Notes under the pieces: generated by a model
What the model saw: only the letters and a program-made list of their open reading frames with translations
Database searches by the model: none
What the model was told of the DNA's origin: nothing
Position numbers and translations under genes: made by a program
Source of the DNA: Paenalcaligenes hominis
GTDB lineage: Bacteria; Pseudomonadota; Gammaproteobacteria; Burkholderiales; Burkholderiaceae_B
NCBI RefSeq assembly: GCF_011927625.1
Contig: NZ_JAATIZ010000005.1
Location: 88,462-152,461, forward strand
Reading direction: 5' to 3'
Length of the DNA: 64,000 nucleotides
In this document: one piece after another, positions 48,134 to 56,157 of the stretch
Numbering within the stretch: position 1 is the stretch's first letter
Layout of the letters: each line of letters starts with the position of its first letter

Positions 48134-48389
48134 GAGCGCTTATTAGCTTTTAAGCACATAACCTGCTAAAAATTAGGCTTGCCATGCAGCTTTACGATGA
48201 GTTGTGTGCACTAGCGATTGATTACCCTTACTTACTGCTGTTACGACTCTGCTTGTCTTATTATGAAATAAACGTATGCAGTAGTACCTAGTTATTATTA
48301 CTCGCTGCTTGATTTACTTAACATTCATTACGCTATGAGCCGAATACTTCATTAATTAAAACTTCTGACTTATGCGTTAAGGAGCCATC

Positions 48390-49745
48390 ATGACGTTAAC
48401 CTTGCAGCATCGTTTGCAAACTCAACAACAGTTGTCACCGCGCTTACAACAGTCAAATCAAATTCTGCAATTAGCGGCCCCCGCTTTTCAACATTTACTG
48501 CGCTCGCATTTAGATCACAATCCTTTTTTACATGAAGCCGACGAGGAAGAGACCGAAGAAATTCATATTCAAGACGCAGCGACCACTCATGCTGAGTCGT
48601 ACCCCTCTGTATCCGTCCCCGAAGACCTTGATCCGTTAGCAAATATTGAGCAAACCGAAGACCTTCAGTCGCATCTATTAAAGCTCTTGGCTACAACTCG
48701 CCCTGATGCGCGCCAATATTCTCTATGTGCATTCATTATTGATGCGCTCGATGAGAACGGCTATTTACGTAAGTCGTTTACTGATTTATTGCCAGACTAC
48801 ATTGATGAGCCCATTTCTGTTATGGAATGGGAGGCCGCCCTTGAGCGAGTTCAACGTATTGCACCCACGGGGGTAGCGGCTCGTGATATGCAAGAGTGTT
48901 TACGTTTGCAAGTTAATGCGGACATTGATGAGCACTCGCCTCTTTATAAACCGCTGTTGCAGCTTATTGACTCTGGCTTAGAGCTTTTGGCCGAAGGTCA
49001 CTATGAGCGTTTACTCAAGCTACTACGTGTTGATGAAACCACTTTAAAAGCCTGCTGCGCTTACTTACGCCAATTGGATCCCAAACCAGGGCGCCAATTT
49101 AGTACTACTACTCATCAGCATTTAGTCCCTGATGTATTTATTTATAGACAAAATAATGAATGGCATATTGTCCCCAACTTCAATGCATTTCCTAAACTAA
49201 CAATTAATAAAAATTACGAACAGCTCTTAAAAGAAAATAAACCGGACAAAGACCATCCTCTACACCAAGAATGGCAGCAAGCTCAATGGTTAATTGAAAG
49301 TGTCGAAAAGCGCCATCATACAGTATGTGAAGTCACTCGTATTATTCTCGAAAGACAGCGTCTGTTTTTTGATTATGGGGATGAGGCAATTCGCCCCCTG
49401 TTAATTAGTGATATTGCCGCCGAGCTCGATTTACACGAATCCACCATTTCGCGTGCGACTTCAAATAAATATATGAGTACCCCTAATGGTGTATTTAGCT
49501 TCAGACATTTTTTCTCTAGAGACTTGAGTATGAGCTTTGGGGGCAGCTGCTCGACGCGCATGGTTAAAGCCAAGATAAAACAATACATTGAGCAAGAATC
49601 GGCTGATGCCCCATTGTCTGACGTTCAAATACACCAGCGGTTAACTCGTGAAGAGATCAACATTGCCAAACGCACAGTCACCAAATACAGACAGCAACTA
49701 GCTATTCCTAGCTCTAGAGAGCGACGTCAACCCGCTCTGCTCTAG
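48390..49745 (+). CDS. rpoN: RNA polymerase sigma-54 factor (RpoN), located in the stress island
   Basis: A 451-residue sigma-54. Region I is glutamine-rich (LQHRLQTQQQLSPRLQQSNQ, residues 4-23), region II is acidic (about 50-75), the core-binding domain covers about 90-270, the helix-turn-helix about 340-380 (LISDIAAELDLHESTISRATS), and the RpoN box AKRTVTKYRQQL lies near 426-437 and contacts the -24 element. It is not beside lptB, hpf or ptsN, which usually flank the housekeeping rpoN. It may therefore be a second, specialised copy, but the rest of the genome is not visible. AAGGAG precedes the ATG. Confidence 0.95.
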   Translation: MTLTLQHRLQTQQQLSPRLQQSNQILQLAAPAFQHLLRSHLDHNPFLHEADEEETEEIHIQDAATTHAESYPSVSVPEDLDPLANIEQTEDLQSHLLKLLATTRPDARQYSLCAFIIDALDENGYLRKSFTDLLPDYIDEPISVMEWEAALERVQRIAPTGVAARDMQECLRLQVNADIDEHSPLYKPLLQLIDSGLELLAEGHYERLLKLLRVDETTLKACCAYLRQLDPKPGRQFSTTTHQHLVPDVFIYRQNNEWHIVPNFNAFPKLTINKNYEQLLKENKPDKDHPLHQEWQQAQWLIESVEKRHHTVCEVTRIILERQRLFFDYGDEAIRPLLISDIAAELDLHESTISRATSNKYMSTPNGVFSFRHFFSRDLSMSFGGSCSTRMVKAKIKQYIEQESADAPLSDVQIHQRLTREEINIAKRTVTKYRQQLAIPSSRERRQPALL

Positions 49746-49747
49746 TT

Positions 49748-49763
49748 GGGCACACTATCTGCT
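49748..49763 (+). promoter_or_regulatory. Sigma-54 promoter of otsA
   Basis: GGGCACACTATCTGCT: GG at 49749-49750, ten bases, GC at 49761-49762. The CAC after GG fits the consensus. Expected start near 49774, 46 bases before otsA. It shares CACACTA-CTGCT with the KGG gene promoter. Confidence 0.75.
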
Positions 49764-49819
49764 TTATAGGTAACTACGATGAAACCTTAATTTGTTTCCA
49801 TTCACCTAGAGAGAACGTC

Positions 49820-51223
49820 ATGAGCAGAATTATTGTTGTTTCAATCCGAGTTGCCCAACAAAAGAGTATTGCGACGGGTGGGTTAGCTGTTGCTATAGAA
49901 TGCATGTTAAACGCGCATCAACAAGAAGGCATTTGGTTAGGATGGAGCGGCGAACAATGTGCTCAGCCATGCACAGAGCTGCATGTTGAGCATCGTGATC
50001 ATTATTCCACTATGACTTTCAGCTTGACCCCAGAACAACATCAACAGTTTTATTGTGGCTATGCCAATAATTGTTTATGGCCTGCGTTTCATCAACGCAT
50101 TGATTTAATGACATTTAATAGTCATGAATATCAGCAGTATTTAGCAGTGAATGAGCAAATCGCACACTACTTAAGCACTATACTTCGACCCGATGATATT
50201 GTCTGGGTACAGGATTACCATCTCATTCCGCTCGCCCACTATTGTCGCAAATTGGGTTTAAACCAACCTATTGGTTTCTTTTTACATACGCCCTTTCCTA
50301 ACCCAGATGCCTTGGCGACCATTCCGCGTCATCAATCTTGGTTACCTTATCTCTTAGATTATGAGGTAGTAGGCCTGCAATCTACTCCTGACTTTTTGAA
50401 TCTATCAAATAGCTTAACCAAGGTATTAGGGCTAAGCGCAAATGAAGGGCGAATTACCTATAAAAACCGCACCACGTTAATCAAGTCTTACCCGATTAGT
50501 ATTGCACCCGAGCTGATCCAATCCATGGCAACTATGCCTACACCGTTTGGCTCTGACACCTCGGACTACCCAATCTTAGGTGATGGACAATTAATTGTTA
50601 GTGCGGATCGACTGGACTACAGCAAAGGGCTTCCTAAACGCTTTGAGAGTTTTAATACTCTGCTAGAGCACTTTCCTACGCTTAAAGAAAGCGTTAACTA
50701 TTTACAAATTGCCCCCTCCACACGCGAGGGCATAGAAAGCTATCAACAGCAACAAAACGAATTAGAAAGTTTAGCTGGTCAAATAAATGGCAAACACGCC
50801 AGTTTTAACTGGGTTCCCCTGATTTATTTAAATAGAGCAGTTGCCCCAGTGATGCTGATGAGTATCTTTCGTAAAGCCCATGTGGGCTTTATTGCTCCTT
50901 TACGCGACGGCATGAATCTTGTCGCTAAAGAGTACGTGGCTGCCCAAGATGCGGCTGACCCAGGGGTACTGGTATTATCCGAGTTCACAGGGGCAGCTAG
51001 CGAATTCCAAGAAGGGGCTTTGTTAGTTAACCCTTACGATACTGAGGCCACGGCTCAAGCCCTCTATCGCGCGTTAACGATGTCTCTTGCTGAACGTCAA
51101 GCACGGCATCAGGCTTTGATGGCGCACTTAGAGGAGTTTGACTTAAAACGGTGGTGTTTTAGCTTTCTTAGTGATCTGAACGCGGTCTTGGAGACTGAGG
51201 CGACGCCTTCGTTGCAAAACTAG
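49820..51223 (+). CDS. otsA: Trehalose-6-phosphate synthase
   Basis: A 467-residue GT20 enzyme making trehalose-6-phosphate from UDP-glucose and glucose-6-phosphate. Landmarks are IVWVQDYHLIPLAHYCRKLG, IGFFLHTPFPNPDAL, SADRLDYSKGLPKRFESF (phosphate-binding Arg and Lys) and RDGMNLVAKEYVAAQ. The usual N-terminal VVSNR is VVSIR here, so an Asn is replaced by Ile beside the G6P-binding Arg. otsB is not adjacent but lies 2.6 kb downstream on the same strand. The 3' end overlaps the convergent mscS-like gene by 56 bases. Confidence 0.93.
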   Translation: MSRIIVVSIRVAQQKSIATGGLAVAIECMLNAHQQEGIWLGWSGEQCAQPCTELHVEHRDHYSTMTFSLTPEQHQQFYCGYANNCLWPAFHQRIDLMTFNSHEYQQYLAVNEQIAHYLSTILRPDDIVWVQDYHLIPLAHYCRKLGLNQPIGFFLHTPFPNPDALATIPRHQSWLPYLLDYEVVGLQSTPDFLNLSNSLTKVLGLSANEGRITYKNRTTLIKSYPISIAPELIQSMATMPTPFGSDTSDYPILGDGQLIVSADRLDYSKGLPKRFESFNTLLEHFPTLKESVNYLQIAPSTREGIESYQQQQNELESLAGQINGKHASFNWVPLIYLNRAVAPVMLMSIFRKAHVGFIAPLRDGMNLVAKEYVAAQDAADPGVLVLSEFTGAASEFQEGALLVNPYDTEATAQALYRALTMSLAERQARHQALMAHLEEFDLKRWCFSFLSDLNAVLETEATPSLQN

Positions 51224-52244
51224 GCTCTGCTTCTGTTCGTAAGCGGACAAAGGTCTGGGGTTGATACCGAGCTAAATAACTAATCAACCCCGCCCGCACT
51301 GCACAGCGCAAGTCGAACAGCTGTCCCGAGTCTGTAGCACTCACTAAAAAGCGTAACTGCATGCCCCACTCGTTAGTTTCTGTGATTTGCATAACTGCCA
51401 CCCGCTGATCCCATAAGCTCTGTGCCTGGCATAACTGTTTAAACTCGGCCTCTAGCGCCACTAAATCTGCTCGGTAATCTAACCATAAAAATACGGTTCC
51501 GATCAGCTCAGCGGTATGATGCGTCCAGTTTTGAAATACGTTTTCTACAAACCATTGTAACGGCACAATGAGCCGTCTTTCATCCCACACTTTTACTACC
51601 ACATACGTGGCAGTAATTTCCTCGATACGCCCCCACTCACCGTCAATAATAACGACATCATCAATACGTATAGGTTGAGTAAAAGCGAGCTGAAGGCCCG
51701 CTATAAAATTACCCACTACTGGCCTGGCCGCCATACCAGCCACCAAACCGGCCACACCTGCAGAAGCTAATAAGCTGGTGCCTATTTGTTTAGCACCAGG
51801 CAAAATAAGTAATACAAAAGCCAAACCTAGCAAACTCAAGACGAGGTGAGTGCTGCGCGCTAAAACACGAGTTTGAGTATAAATACGACGTGCTTTTAGA
51901 TTGTCTTTTTCTGTGAGAGGGTTCGATTGCACTACAACTGTAGCAACTGCCTCGACCATAGCCATTAAAGTTAGAGTGGCACATACAATAATTCCTACCA
52001 CCAATACCAAAGCGACTATTTGGGCCCAGTGTGCTGTCAAGCCTAAACCAGCAAACCATACCTTGAACCAAATAAACCAAAATAGCCAACGCGTTACATA
52101 CTGCCCTTGGTTCACAAAGGCAGTAAAAAAAGGTTGTCGTCGGCCTAAGCGCCTCACCACTTTTACACCCACGCTGTGGCCTAAATAGATAGCTACCACT
52201 CCAGCCAATAAGATAAATAAAGAAAATAAAAAAACAGTATTCAC
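51168..52244 (-). CDS. MscS-family mechanosensitive ion channel
   Basis: A 358-residue membrane protein. Four to five helices (about residues 3-23, 45-65, 72-98, 130-150, 160-180) precede the pore helix TSLLASAGVAGLVAGMAARPVVGNFIAGLQLAF and the beta domain with IDGEWGRIEEITATYVVVKVWDERRLIVPLQWF, both MscS hallmarks. It would vent solutes on hypo-osmotic shock, complementing trehalose synthesis by OtsA/OtsB. It is divergent from the KGG gene; a weaker -24/-12 candidate lies at 52281-52296. Confidence 0.92.
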   Translation of the reverse strand: MNTVFLFSLFILLAGVVAIYLGHSVGVKVVRRLGRRQPFFTAFVNQGQYVTRWLFWFIWFKVWFAGLGLTAHWAQIVALVLVVGIIVCATLTLMAMVEAVATVVVQSNPLTEKDNLKARRIYTQTRVLARSTHLVLSLLGLAFVLLILPGAKQIGTSLLASAGVAGLVAGMAARPVVGNFIAGLQLAFTQPIRIDDVVIIDGEWGRIEEITATYVVVKVWDERRLIVPLQWFVENVFQNWTHHTAELIGTVFLWLDYRADLVALEAEFKQLCQAQSLWDQRVAVMQITETNEWGMQLRFLVSATDSGQLFDLRCAVRAGLISYLARYQPQTFVRLRTEAEPSFATKASPQSPRPRSDH

Positions 52245-52280
52245 ACCACGCTCCTAATACACTTAGTTTCCTACCTGTAG

Positions 52281-52296
52281 AGCAAGTCATGTGCGT
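52281..52296 (-). promoter_or_regulatory. Possible sigma-54 promoter of the mscS-like gene
   Basis: Minus strand ACGCACATGACTTGCT: full TTGCT -12 and CAC after the -24 G, but C replaces the first G of GG. Ten-base spacing is correct. Expected start about 25 bases before the ATG. Confidence 0.4.
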
Positions 52297-52314
52297 GATA
52301 ACTAGTGCGCGAGT

Positions 52315-52331
52315 TAGGCACACTACCTGCT
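52315..52331 (+). promoter_or_regulatory. Sigma-54 promoter of the KGG-repeat gene
   Basis: TAGGCACACTACCTGCT: GG at 52317-52318, ten bases, GC at 52329-52330. Nearly identical over 14 positions to the otsA promoter. Expected start near 52342, 45 bases before the ATG. Confidence 0.75.
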
Positions 52332-52386
52332 ACCCACTCCATACCTAAGCAGTATTTTTTATTTCGTTTTTTATTGGAGAAATACC

Positions 52387-52785
52387 ATGACGAATAAAGA
52401 TGATAAACCGCATACTCAAGGTCAAAAACAGCAATCGGGTCATACCGATGAGCGTGGCTCTACGGCTGGGGGCTCAGGACATCAAAAAGAAACCGCAGCA
52501 CAAGGTGGTCGCGCGGCGCATGAAAAAGGCACCGCTCATGAGTTTGATTCTCAAGAAGCACGTGAAGCCGGCTCAAAAGGAGGTAAAGCGGCGCATGAAA
52601 AAGGCACTGCGCATGAGTTTGACTCTAAAGAGGCACGTGAAGCGGGTTCAAAAGGAGGACAAGCTAGTCATTCTTCCCAGGGCAGTAATCATGGCCGTGG
52701 TCAGGGGCATGAGTTTGACTCTGAAGAGGCGCGTGAAGCTGGATCTAAAGGTGGAAAAGCGTCTCATCGAGATGATGACCGTTAA
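52387..52785 (+). CDS. KGG-repeat general stress protein (YciG/GsiB-like)
   Basis: A 132-residue very hydrophilic protein, probably disordered. It consists of tandem units of about 27 residues, of the form HEFDS-x-EAREAGSKGG-x-A-HEKGTA, with KGG or QGG cores at about residues 40, 64, 91 and 122. Proteins of this type (YciG, YmdF, GsiB) accumulate in general stress and desiccation. It has the best conserved sigma-54 promoter. The SDR gene follows after a hairpin, and the 52400-52792 frame on the same strand is only a shadow. Confidence 0.85.
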   Translation: MTNKDDKPHTQGQKQQSGHTDERGSTAGGSGHQKETAAQGGRAAHEKGTAHEFDSQEAREAGSKGGKAAHEKGTAHEFDSKEAREAGSKGGQASHSSQGSNHGRGQGHEFDSEEAREAGSKGGKASHRDDDR

Positions 52786-52819
52786 TGTCTAGTCCCCTTT
52801 GATGTAACGCGTTGTCGAT

Positions 52820-52876
52820 AGCCTGATGGCCCTCTCCCTCCTCCCCATACCACTGGGCCATCAGGCTTCTTCTTTT
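52820..52876 (+). terminator. Long hairpin between the KGG gene and the SDR gene
   Basis: AGCCTGATGGCCC (52820-52832) pairs perfectly with GGGCCATCAGGCT (52855-52867), 22-base C-rich loop, followed by TTCTTCTTTT. The ribosome site TTGGAG of the SDR gene comes directly after. It may be a partial terminator that lowers expression of the SDR-otsB pair. Confidence 0.7.
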
Positions 52877-52886
52877 GGAGTCGAGC

Positions 52887-53858
52887 ATGTCTAATTTTGA
52901 AAAAACGTTGCAACAACAACGTCATATTCAACAGCAGCAAGATCAAAAAGATCAACAAACCACTCAATCCGAACCGGTAACCCATAGTCCCTCAAATCCT
53001 GGTTCAGATTACCCCACTCCCCCGCTACCCCCTCAACACCAATCAAAGCCAGGTGTAGAGAGTGAATTAGAACCGGCGCCGCAGTATAAGGCCGATGCCT
53101 ATAAAGGTAGCCAAAAGCTCGAAGGCAAAGTCGCTCTGATTACGGGTGGTGACTCGGGCATCGGCCGAGCTGTGGCGGTACTTTTTGCTCGTGAAGGCGC
53201 AAATGTCGCTATTATTTATTTATGTGAAGATGACGATGCCTTAGAAACCCAGAAAGCTATCGAAGCAGAAGGGCAATCCTGTTTGACTTTAGCTGGGGAT
53301 ATTAAAGACCATGAATTTTGTCATCAAGCAGTAGAGCAAATAGTGGATCATTTTGGTGAAATTAATATTCTTGTTAACAATGCGGCCTTTCAAGAGCACG
53401 CGCCGTCATTACTTGATATTGACCCCGCTCGATGGGATGAAACCTTTAAAACCAATATTTATGGTTACTTCAATATGGCTCAGGCTGTATTGCCTTTTTT
53501 AGAGGCTGGCGACTGCATTATCAATACGAGTTCAGTTACTGCTTCTGCCGGCAGTGCCGAACTTATTGATTACTCCAGCACTAAAGGTGCGATTAACTCT
53601 TTTACCTATTCATTAGCAAGCAATTTAGCCCCTAAAGGCATACGTGTTAATGCTGTCGCACCTGGGCCGGTATGGACGCCATTAAATCCCGCTGATAGGC
53701 CCGCAGAAGACATTAAAGATTTTGGTAAAAGCACCCTTTTTGGTCGCCCTGCTCAACCTGAAGAGCTCGCGCCGGCCTATGTGTTTTTAGCTAGTTCGGT
53801 ATGCTCTAGCTACATCACTGGCGCTGTGTTACCTGTTACGGGGCAAGCTGGACAATGA
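52887..53858 (+). CDS. SDR-family oxidoreductase, stress type (YghA/GSP39-like)
   Basis: A 323-residue short-chain dehydrogenase with a glutamine/proline-rich N-terminal tail of about 75 residues. The NAD(P) motif is TGGDSGIGRAVA, NNAA is present, and the catalytic triad lies in NTSSVTASAGSAELIDYSSTKG (Ser, Tyr-x-x-x-Lys). This tail plus SDR layout is shared by E. coli YghA and Bacillus general stress protein 39. ATG 52887 is preferred over TTG 52875 because TTGGAG is the ribosome site. otsB starts within its stop codon (ATGA), so the two are coupled. The substrate is unknown. Confidence 0.9.
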   Translation: MSNFEKTLQQQRHIQQQQDQKDQQTTQSEPVTHSPSNPGSDYPTPPLPPQHQSKPGVESELEPAPQYKADAYKGSQKLEGKVALITGGDSGIGRAVAVLFAREGANVAIIYLCEDDDALETQKAIEAEGQSCLTLAGDIKDHEFCHQAVEQIVDHFGEINILVNNAAFQEHAPSLLDIDPARWDETFKTNIYGYFNMAQAVLPFLEAGDCIINTSSVTASAGSAELIDYSSTKGAINSFTYSLASNLAPKGIRVNAVAPGPVWTPLNPADRPAEDIKDFGKSTLFGRPAQPEELAPAYVFLASSVCSSYITGAVLPVTGQAGQ

Positions 53859-54601
53859 TGCTGCTACCTTCTGTTCCCCTTGAGCAAGCTGCCTTATTTT
53901 TAGACGTGGACGGAACTCTGGTACCGTTAGCACCTACTCCCGAAGCGGTTTATTTTGATGCAGAGCTAAAAGAGTTGCTTGCTGAGCTCTATGAGGCCAC
54001 TGGCCAAGCCCTTTGCTTGGTGTCAGGACGTGATCAACGTAGCCTAGAGCAGTTGTGCGGATCGCTTGACCTACCGTTAATTGGATGCCATGGTGCCACG
54101 ATTCGGTTGCTGCAACCTGCATTGCAGTGGAGTGCTCCTATTGACTTCGATTGTCATCAGCAGCTTATACACACTTGCACACAATGGTGCGACACGAAAG
54201 AAGGTGTACGGGTAGAGCCGAAATCGCATAGCATTGCTATTCATTACCGCGCTCAACCGCACTATCGAGCTGCTATTTATGCGTTTCTAACGGAGTTAGT
54301 CGAGGTCTACCCCGAGTATGTAGTGGTAGCCGGTAAATGTGTTTGGGAATTAAGACAAGCCTATTTTAATAAAGCCACTGCTATTGCCCAGCTATTACAA
54401 ACACTACCTTTTAAAGACAGGCTGCCTATTATGATAGGTGATGACGTCACTGATGAGCCCGCCTTTGCATGGACTAACACGCAAGGCGGGTTAAGCATTC
54501 ATGTGGGTAGCTCGACCCAAACTTGTGCCCGCTACAAGGTGGCTTCGCCTGAAGCTTTACGGCATTTGCTTGGGCGCTGGTTACACCTAGCTAATGCGTA
54601 A
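53855..54601 (+). CDS. otsB: Trehalose-6-phosphate phosphatase
   Basis: A 248-residue HAD phosphatase that dephosphorylates trehalose-6-phosphate. The nucleophile motif is FLDVDGTLVPLAPTP, motif II is LVSGRD, motif III includes GKCVWELRQAYFNKATAI (Lys), and motif IV is MIGDDVTDEPAF. The start overlaps the SDR stop. Its 3' end overlaps the convergent BON gene by 15 bases. It completes the trehalose pathway begun by OtsA, though the two genes are in different transcription units. Confidence 0.93.
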   Translation: MMLLPSVPLEQAALFLDVDGTLVPLAPTPEAVYFDAELKELLAELYEATGQALCLVSGRDQRSLEQLCGSLDLPLIGCHGATIRLLQPALQWSAPIDFDCHQQLIHTCTQWCDTKEGVRVEPKSHSIAIHYRAQPHYRAAIYAFLTELVEVYPEYVVVAGKCVWELRQAYFNKATAIAQLLQTLPFKDRLPIMIGDDVTDEPAFAWTNTQGGLSIHVGSSTQTCARYKVASPEALRHLLGRWLHLANA

Positions 54602-54913
54602 AGCACATTGGAACTCGATCACGTCGGGTAAAGCTCGAATGGCATATTCAATTTGCTTAATGCTTTCTAAGTCAGTGCCCGTGCCACTTAATTTAACACG
54701 ACCATTGTTAACCTCGATTTGGCAATGGTTAATAGTCATTGCCTGTCGCTCTAGGATAGCTTGCACCTGATGATAGAGCTCACGATCGGCTTGAGCATCA
54801 ATTTGTAAGGCCTCGGGTTGTACACGAGTGGGCTCTTGTTCCCATTCCGATATAAAAGAAGGCTCTTCGTTTGTGTTTCTTGGGCCAGGATAATTTTCTT
54901 GTGGCTTTTTCAT
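54587..54913 (-). CDS. BON-domain protein
   Basis: A 108-residue soluble protein without signal peptide. A polar N-terminus of about 45 residues precedes one BON domain (about 50-105: YHQVQAILERQAMTINHCQIEVNNGRVKLSGTGTDLESIKQIEYAIRALPDVIEF). BON domains (OsmY, BamE-like contexts) are linked to envelope or osmotic stress, but a cytoplasmic BON protein has no fixed role. Two -24/-12 promoters stand in tandem upstream, and the ribosome site is AAGGAGG. Confidence 0.82.
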   Translation of the reverse strand: MKKPQENYPGPRNTNEEPSFISEWEQEPTRVQPEALQIDAQADRELYHQVQAILERQAMTINHCQIEVNNGRVKLSGTGTDLESIKQIEYAIRALPDVIEFQCALRIS

Positions 54914-54944
54914 ACTATGACCTCCTTATCGTTACTAAAAAATT

Positions 54945-54960
54945 AGCAATTTTTATGCCC
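54945..54960 (-). promoter_or_regulatory. Sigma-54 promoter P1 of the BON gene
   Basis: Minus strand GGGCATAAAAATTGCT: GG at 54959-54958, ten bases, GC at 54947-54946, full TTGCT. Expected start about 21 bases before the ATG. Confidence 0.7.
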
Positions 54961-54972
54961 ATAAAATCAGCT

Positions 54973-54988
54973 AGCAAGTTTTATACCT
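54973..54988 (-). promoter_or_regulatory. Sigma-54 promoter P2 of the BON gene
   Basis: Minus strand AGGTATAAAACTTGCT: GG at 54987-54986, ten bases, GC at 54975-54974, full TTGCT. It lies 28 bp upstream of P1, in the same orientation. Confidence 0.55.
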
Positions 54989-55009
54989 ATATAGTAAGAC
55001 ACAATTAAC

Positions 55010-55025
55010 GGGAATAAAAATTGCT
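55010..55025 (+). promoter_or_regulatory. Sigma-54 promoter of the DUF3182-like operon
   Basis: GGGAATAAAAATTGCT: GG at 55011-55012, ten bases, GC at 55023-55024, full TTGCT. Expected start near 55036, so translation must begin downstream, which supports ATG 55063. Confidence 0.65.
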
Positions 55026-55062
55026 AAGCAAAAATACAGGTTTATTTTTAAAGGCAATGATT

Positions 55063-56157
55063 ATGGCTGCGATACCAGTTAACAATCGATCTGTTCTCCC
55101 TTATCAAGGTGTAAGTTTAGTATCGACGGCAGACGCTATTACCCAACAAAAGTTAGCTCAGCAGTTAGTAAAGATTTTTCAACAAACTGAAGAAAAACCC
55201 AATGCCAACTTGGCTGGATCCCCCTATTTATTGCCTATTGATACCTTGCTGGCTAACGAAGCTAAAACCCTAGGGATTGAGTCTGTTCATGACCTGTATG
55301 GTGGTGTAGTGCCGTATGACTTTGTTAAAACCAAAGTTCTTAGCCATCCACTGTCTCATTCATCTTACACGGCCCCGGAAGGTTGGGACTATGACTTAGG
55401 ACAAAAGTTAATGCCATATACCCTTAAAGGCTATAGTGCATTTTCTGTACAAGAGGCGTTTTGGACAGCACGGGGTTTCATCCATGAAAGCCCTATTCGT
55501 ATTAAATTTGCTTATGCCAAAGCGAGCCACGATCAATTTGTTTGTAATCATTATCAAGAAGTCACAGATTTATTGCTTCAAAGTCGCTTTGAACCCCAGT
55601 TAGAACAAGGTGTAGTGATTGAAGAAAACCTAACCGATACCACCACCTATAGTGTAGGACAAACTCAGGTCGCTGGCATACTGATTAGTTACGTCGGAGA
55701 GCAGCGCCAAGTTCCAAACCACGAGCAGTTACCTACGTATGGAGGCACACACCTTTTTGCAGTGCGGGGCAGTTACGAGGAATTGATTGAAGCAGTGAAC
55801 ACCCCAGTGCTAGTTCGAGCCATACGCCTTGCTCAAAATTATGAGCAGTGCATTCAGGCTGCTTTTCCTGCATGGTACGCATCGCGACGTAATTATGATG
55901 TGATTCATGGTACGGCATGGGACGGCTCAGATCGTCTTGGTGTTCTCGAACAGTCATGGCGTATGGGAGGTGCTTCGATGGCAGAGCTACTGGCGATTGA
56001 GGCTTTTTTACATAATCCTGCTTTGGCCTCTGTGCAAGCCTGGACTAAAGAACGGTACTCACGCACGCAAGAACCAGCGCTAGATACCGATGAGCCTTAC
56101 TGCATTGCTGAGGACGAAAACGGGTACTTAATTAAGTCTGCGGGGGTGATTGAGTGA
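55063..56157 (+). CDS. DUF3182-like ATP-grasp-type protein
   Basis: A 364-residue soluble protein that resembles the DUF3182 family. The stretch from about residue 130 reads like an ATP-grasp domain: PIRIKFAYAKASHDQF, VVIEENLTDTTTYSVGQTQV, ISYVGEQR and YGGTHLFAVRGSYEEL. No substrate is known; ligation of a small molecule or peptide is an inference. The start at 55063 has AAAGG 8 bases upstream and lies after the sigma-54 start site, whereas the longer frame from 55021 begins inside the promoter. Its stop overlaps the GTG of the hydrolase gene. Confidence 0.7.
   Translation: MAAIPVNNRSVLPYQGVSLVSTADAITQQKLAQQLVKIFQQTEEKPNANLAGSPYLLPIDTLLANEAKTLGIESVHDLYGGVVPYDFVKTKVLSHPLSHSSYTAPEGWDYDLGQKLMPYTLKGYSAFSVQEAFWTARGFIHESPIRIKFAYAKASHDQFVCNHYQEVTDLLLQSRFEPQLEQGVVIEENLTDTTTYSVGQTQVAGILISYVGEQRQVPNHEQLPTYGGTHLFAVRGSYEELIEAVNTPVLVRAIRLAQNYEQCIQAAFPAWYASRRNYDVIHGTAWDGSDRLGVLEQSWRMGGASMAELLAIEAFLHNPALASVQAWTKERYSRTQEPALDTDEPYCIAEDENGYLIKSAGVIE

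Noticed and set aside
48176..48192. Possible -24/-12 element before rpoN (AGGCTTGCCATGCAGC)
   Set aside because: The spacing is again 11 bases and the -12 box is not TTGC, so autoregulation of rpoN by sigma-54 is not supported.
48252..48274. CTTGTCTTATTATG sequence before rpoN resembling the TCA operator half-site
   Set aside because: The second arm does not match (GAAATAAACG) and there is no palindrome. Treated as chance in AT-rich DNA.
51790..52323. 177-residue minus-strand ORF overlapping the mscS-like gene
   Set aside because: The frame is out of register with a well-defined MscS protein, and its product is aromatic/cysteine-rich and unlike any family.
52540..52770. Tandem repeats that could suggest a CRISPR-like array
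   Set aside because: They are in-frame protein repeats (KGG units) without spacers. No CRISPR array or cas gene is seen in the window.
52400..52792. 130-residue ORF in another frame across the KGG gene
   Set aside because: It mirrors the repeats of the KGG gene and has no ribosome site. It is a shadow.
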